From contig NZ_JAFCLP010000018.1 in the NCBI RefSeq assembly GCF_018129405.1, positions 1 to 64,000 on the forward strand: 64,000 nt of DNA, in the 5' to 3' direction. The notes under the pieces were generated by a model. The model saw nothing but the letters and a program-made list of their open reading frames with translations, was not told where the DNA came from and searched no databases. The position numbers and the translations under genes were made by a program. The DNA is from Bradyrhizobium iriomotense. GTDB taxonomy: Bacteria; Pseudomonadota; Alphaproteobacteria; Rhizobiales; Xanthobacteraceae. Shown piece by piece: positions 62,387 to 64,000 of the stretch (within the stretch, counting starts at the first letter, position 1; each line of letters opens with the position of its first letter).

Positions 62387-63277
62387 ATGCGTTTCGACCT
62401 CGTCGATCTCCAGCTCTTCATAGCGGTCGCCGACCAGCGCAGCATCACGCGCGGCGCGGAGCGGTCGCATCTGGCGCTGGCCTCGGCCAGCGCGCGCATC
62501 AAGGGCCTGGAGGATGCGCTCGGCGTCGCGCTGCTGAAGCGCGGGCGCCGCGGCGTCGAGTTGACCGCGGCCGGCGAGAGCCTGCTCGATCATGCCAGGC
62601 TCGTGCTCCACCAGATCGACGCCATGCGAGGCGACCTCGCCGGCTTTGCCAGCGGCGTGCGCGCGAGCGTGCATTTCCTCGTCAACACCTCCGGCCTGTC
62701 GGAGCACCTGCCGAAGGCGCTGGCCGGATTCCTGCACGAGCACCGCGATGTCGCCGTCGACATCGAGGAGCGCGAGAGCACCGACATCGCGGCCGCGATC
62801 ACCGCGGGGGCCGCCGATCTCGGTTTCGCCGCCGAGCACGCCCTGCCCGACCATATCGAGCGCTTCGTGTTCAGCGAGGATCACCTGACATTGGTGACGT
62901 CGCGCCGCGGCCCGTTCGCCGGCCGCCGCCAGATCGATTTCCAGGAGACGGGTGCTTGCGACTTCGTCGGGCTCACCAGCGCCACGGCGCTGCAGATGCA
63001 CATTTCGAAGCACGCCGCCCGGCTCGGCATGCGCCCGCATTACCGCGCGCGCCTGCGCGACTTCGACGCGATCTGCCAGATGGTCGCCGCCGACGTCGGC
63101 ATCGCCCTGGTGCCGATATCCGCCGCCCGCCGCTGCGCCAGGCTGATGCCGCTCACCATGGTCCGCCTGCGCGATGCCTGGGCCAATCGCCGCCTCGTGA
63201 TCTGCGCGCGCAGCTTCAAGACGCTGCCGCGGCCGGCGAAGATGCTGGTGGAGCATCTGAGGGCGGCGGCGGTGTGA
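62387..63277 (+). CDS. LysR family transcriptional regulator
   Basis: A 296-aa LysR regulator. The N-terminal winged helix-turn-helix (about 1-62) has MRFDLVDLQLFIAVADQRSI and ASARIKGLEDALGVALLKRG; the remainder (about 90-296) is the periplasmic-binding-like effector domain with the typical ADLGFA and GIALVP motifs. GGAGAG sits 7 bases before the ATG at 62387. It is divergent from TauE/SafE and may control its expression in response to an anion. A repeat lies in the gap, which may shift the operator arrangement. Confidence 0.94.
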   Translation: MRFDLVDLQLFIAVADQRSITRGAERSHLALASASARIKGLEDALGVALLKRGRRGVELTAAGESLLDHARLVLHQIDAMRGDLAGFASGVRASVHFLVNTSGLSEHLPKALAGFLHEHRDVAVDIEERESTDIAAAITAGAADLGFAAEHALPDHIERFVFSEDHLTLVTSRRGPFAGRRQIDFQETGACDFVGLTSATALQMHISKHAARLGMRPHYRARLRDFDAICQMVAADVGIALVPISAARRCARLMPLTMVRLRDAWANRRLVICARSFKTLPRPAKMLVEHLRAAAV

Positions 63278-63289
63278 GGGTCGAGAGAC

Positions 63290-64000
63290 TTACTTCTCCG
63301 TCTCGACGCCGGCGTCCTTGATCACCTTCGCCCACTTCCTGGTTTCGTCCGCGATGAAGCTGCGAAAATGCTCCGGCTCGTCACCGATCAGCGTCGCGCC
63401 TTGCGCGGCGAGCTTCTCCTTCACCGCCGGATCTGCCATCGCCTTGGTCGCGAGGCCATGCAGCACGGTGACGATCTCCTTCGGCGTGCCTTTTGGTGCG
63501 ACCATGCCGTACCAGTTCTCGACGCGCAGATCGGGAAGACCCGCTTCCGAAAGTGTCGGCACATCGGGCGCCGTTGGGGCACGTTCGGCGGAGCCGACCG
63601 CGAGGGGGCGCAACGCGCCCGCCTTGACCTGCGGCAGCAGCACCGGGAGATCGAGGAAGGTCATCTGCACCTGCTGGCCGAGGAGATCGTTCACGGCAGG
63701 AGCTGCGCCGCGATAGGGCACGTGCACGATGTCGATCTTGGCGGTCAGCTTGAACAGCTCACCGGCGAGATGCGGCAGGCTGCCGGGTCCGGAGGAGGCG
63801 AAGTTGAGCTTTCCCGGCTGCGCTTTCGCGAGCGCGATCAGCTCGCCGATGTCCTTGGCGGGTACATTGGTGGCGACGACAAGCATTTCCGGCACGGTCG
63901 CAACCAGCGTCACCGGCGTCAGGTCGGTCTGGGTGTCGTAGGCGACCCGCTCCATGCTCGGGCTGATCGCGAGCGCGCCGGCCGAGGAGATCGCGATGGT
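63290..64000 (-). CDS. Tripartite tricarboxylate transporter binding protein (Bug/TctC), C-terminal part
   Basis: Periplasmic substrate-binding protein of the Bug family. Coding is open through the right edge (the frame continues upstream of the in-frame ATG at 63955), so the N-terminus and signal peptide are beyond the window. Family motifs: RVAYDTQTDLTPVTLVATVP, the pocket element NFASSGPGSLPHLAGELFKL, VPYRGAAPAVNDLLGQQVQM and, near the end, LAAQGATLIGDEPEHFRSFI. Ligand probably a carboxylate. Convergent with the LysR gene, 12 bases between stops. No TctA/B is visible; such genes are often orphan. Confidence 0.92.
   Translation of the reverse strand, partial: TIAISSAGALAISPSMERVAYDTQTDLTPVTLVATVPEMLVVATNVPAKDIGELIALAKAQPGKLNFASSGPGSLPHLAGELFKLTAKIDIVHVPYRGAAPAVNDLLGQQVQMTFLDLPVLLPQVKAGALRPLAVGSAERAPTAPDVPTLSEAGLPDLRVENWYGMVAPKGTPKEIVTVLHGLATKAMADPAVKEKLAAQGATLIGDEPEHFRSFIADETRKWAKVIKDAGVETEK

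Overview
The window looks like chromosomal DNA from an alphaproteobacterium of the Bradyrhizobium group (Nitrobacteraceae). The evidence is the high GC content, a complete phyR / nepR-ecfG general-stress locus, DUF3551 secreted peptides, an ornithine decarboxylase plus homospermidine synthase polyamine route, a small heat-shock gene with a ROSE-like leader, and many palindromic intergenic repeats of the rhizobial kind. I see no rRNA, tRNA, CRISPR array, transposase or phage gene. The content is mostly core metabolism and housekeeping.

Layout. 0-2.9 kb: two tandem acyl-CoA dehydrogenase paralogues (the first cut by the window edge) and a nitroreductase. 2.9-4.8 kb: the general stress switch, with nepR-ecfG leftward and phyR rightward. 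4.9-9.7 kb: an NTF2-like protein, small secreted proteins, htpG, two tandem DUF3551 peptides and an SGNH hydrolase. 10-14.3 kb: an acyl-CoA synthetase, then a coupled acyl carrier protein / adenylating enzyme / ketoreductase trio. 14.4-18.9 kb: small hypotheticals, DUF3095, DUF2147, a MATE exporter and a GNAT enzyme. 19-21.1 kb: sodB and a two-gene split permease. 21.2-26.1 kb: a zinc operon behind a Zur-like box (His-rich miniprotein, znuC, znuB, znuA, a COG0523 GTPase, a WD40 protein), then MgtC. 27.4-32 kb: a leftward polyamine cluster (odc, GNAT, RidA, hss) with a long odc leader. 32.4-36.2 kb: Dcp-type peptidase, DUF1007 and a NicO transporter. 36.3-43 kb: MAPEG, hemH, an orphan substrate-binding protein, an SPFH/NfeD pair, an HxlR regulator facing a carboxymuconolactone-decarboxylase-family gene, and kdsD. 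43.1-52.7 kb: an outer-membrane barrel protein, gltD-gltB and a proline-rich secreted protein. 52.9-64 kb: two alpha/beta hydrolases, hsp20, a very large fused heme protein, a cyclase-TPR protein, LysE and TauE/SafE transporters, a LysR regulator and a truncated TctC-type binding protein.

How the parts connect. The strongest thread is regulatory. The EcfG-type promoter pattern (GGAAC, 16-17 bases, then xGTT) lies between phyR and nepR and is symmetric, so it reads as a promoter both ways. The same pattern lies upstream of sodB and of a membrane-anchored proline-rich protein (26950), and in weaker form upstream of the first DUF3551 gene and of a 69-residue protein (14402). The window therefore seems to hold both the EcfG regulator and several of its targets. 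The zinc operon is a second coherent unit and the polyamine cluster a third.

The most unusual single gene is 55755-58562. It joins an N-terminal domain that resembles heme-thiolate (chloroperoxidase/peroxygenase family) enzymes, through one membrane segment, to a periplasmic diheme cytochrome c peroxidase-like half. All functional calls rest on motif reading and recall of families; no database search was run.
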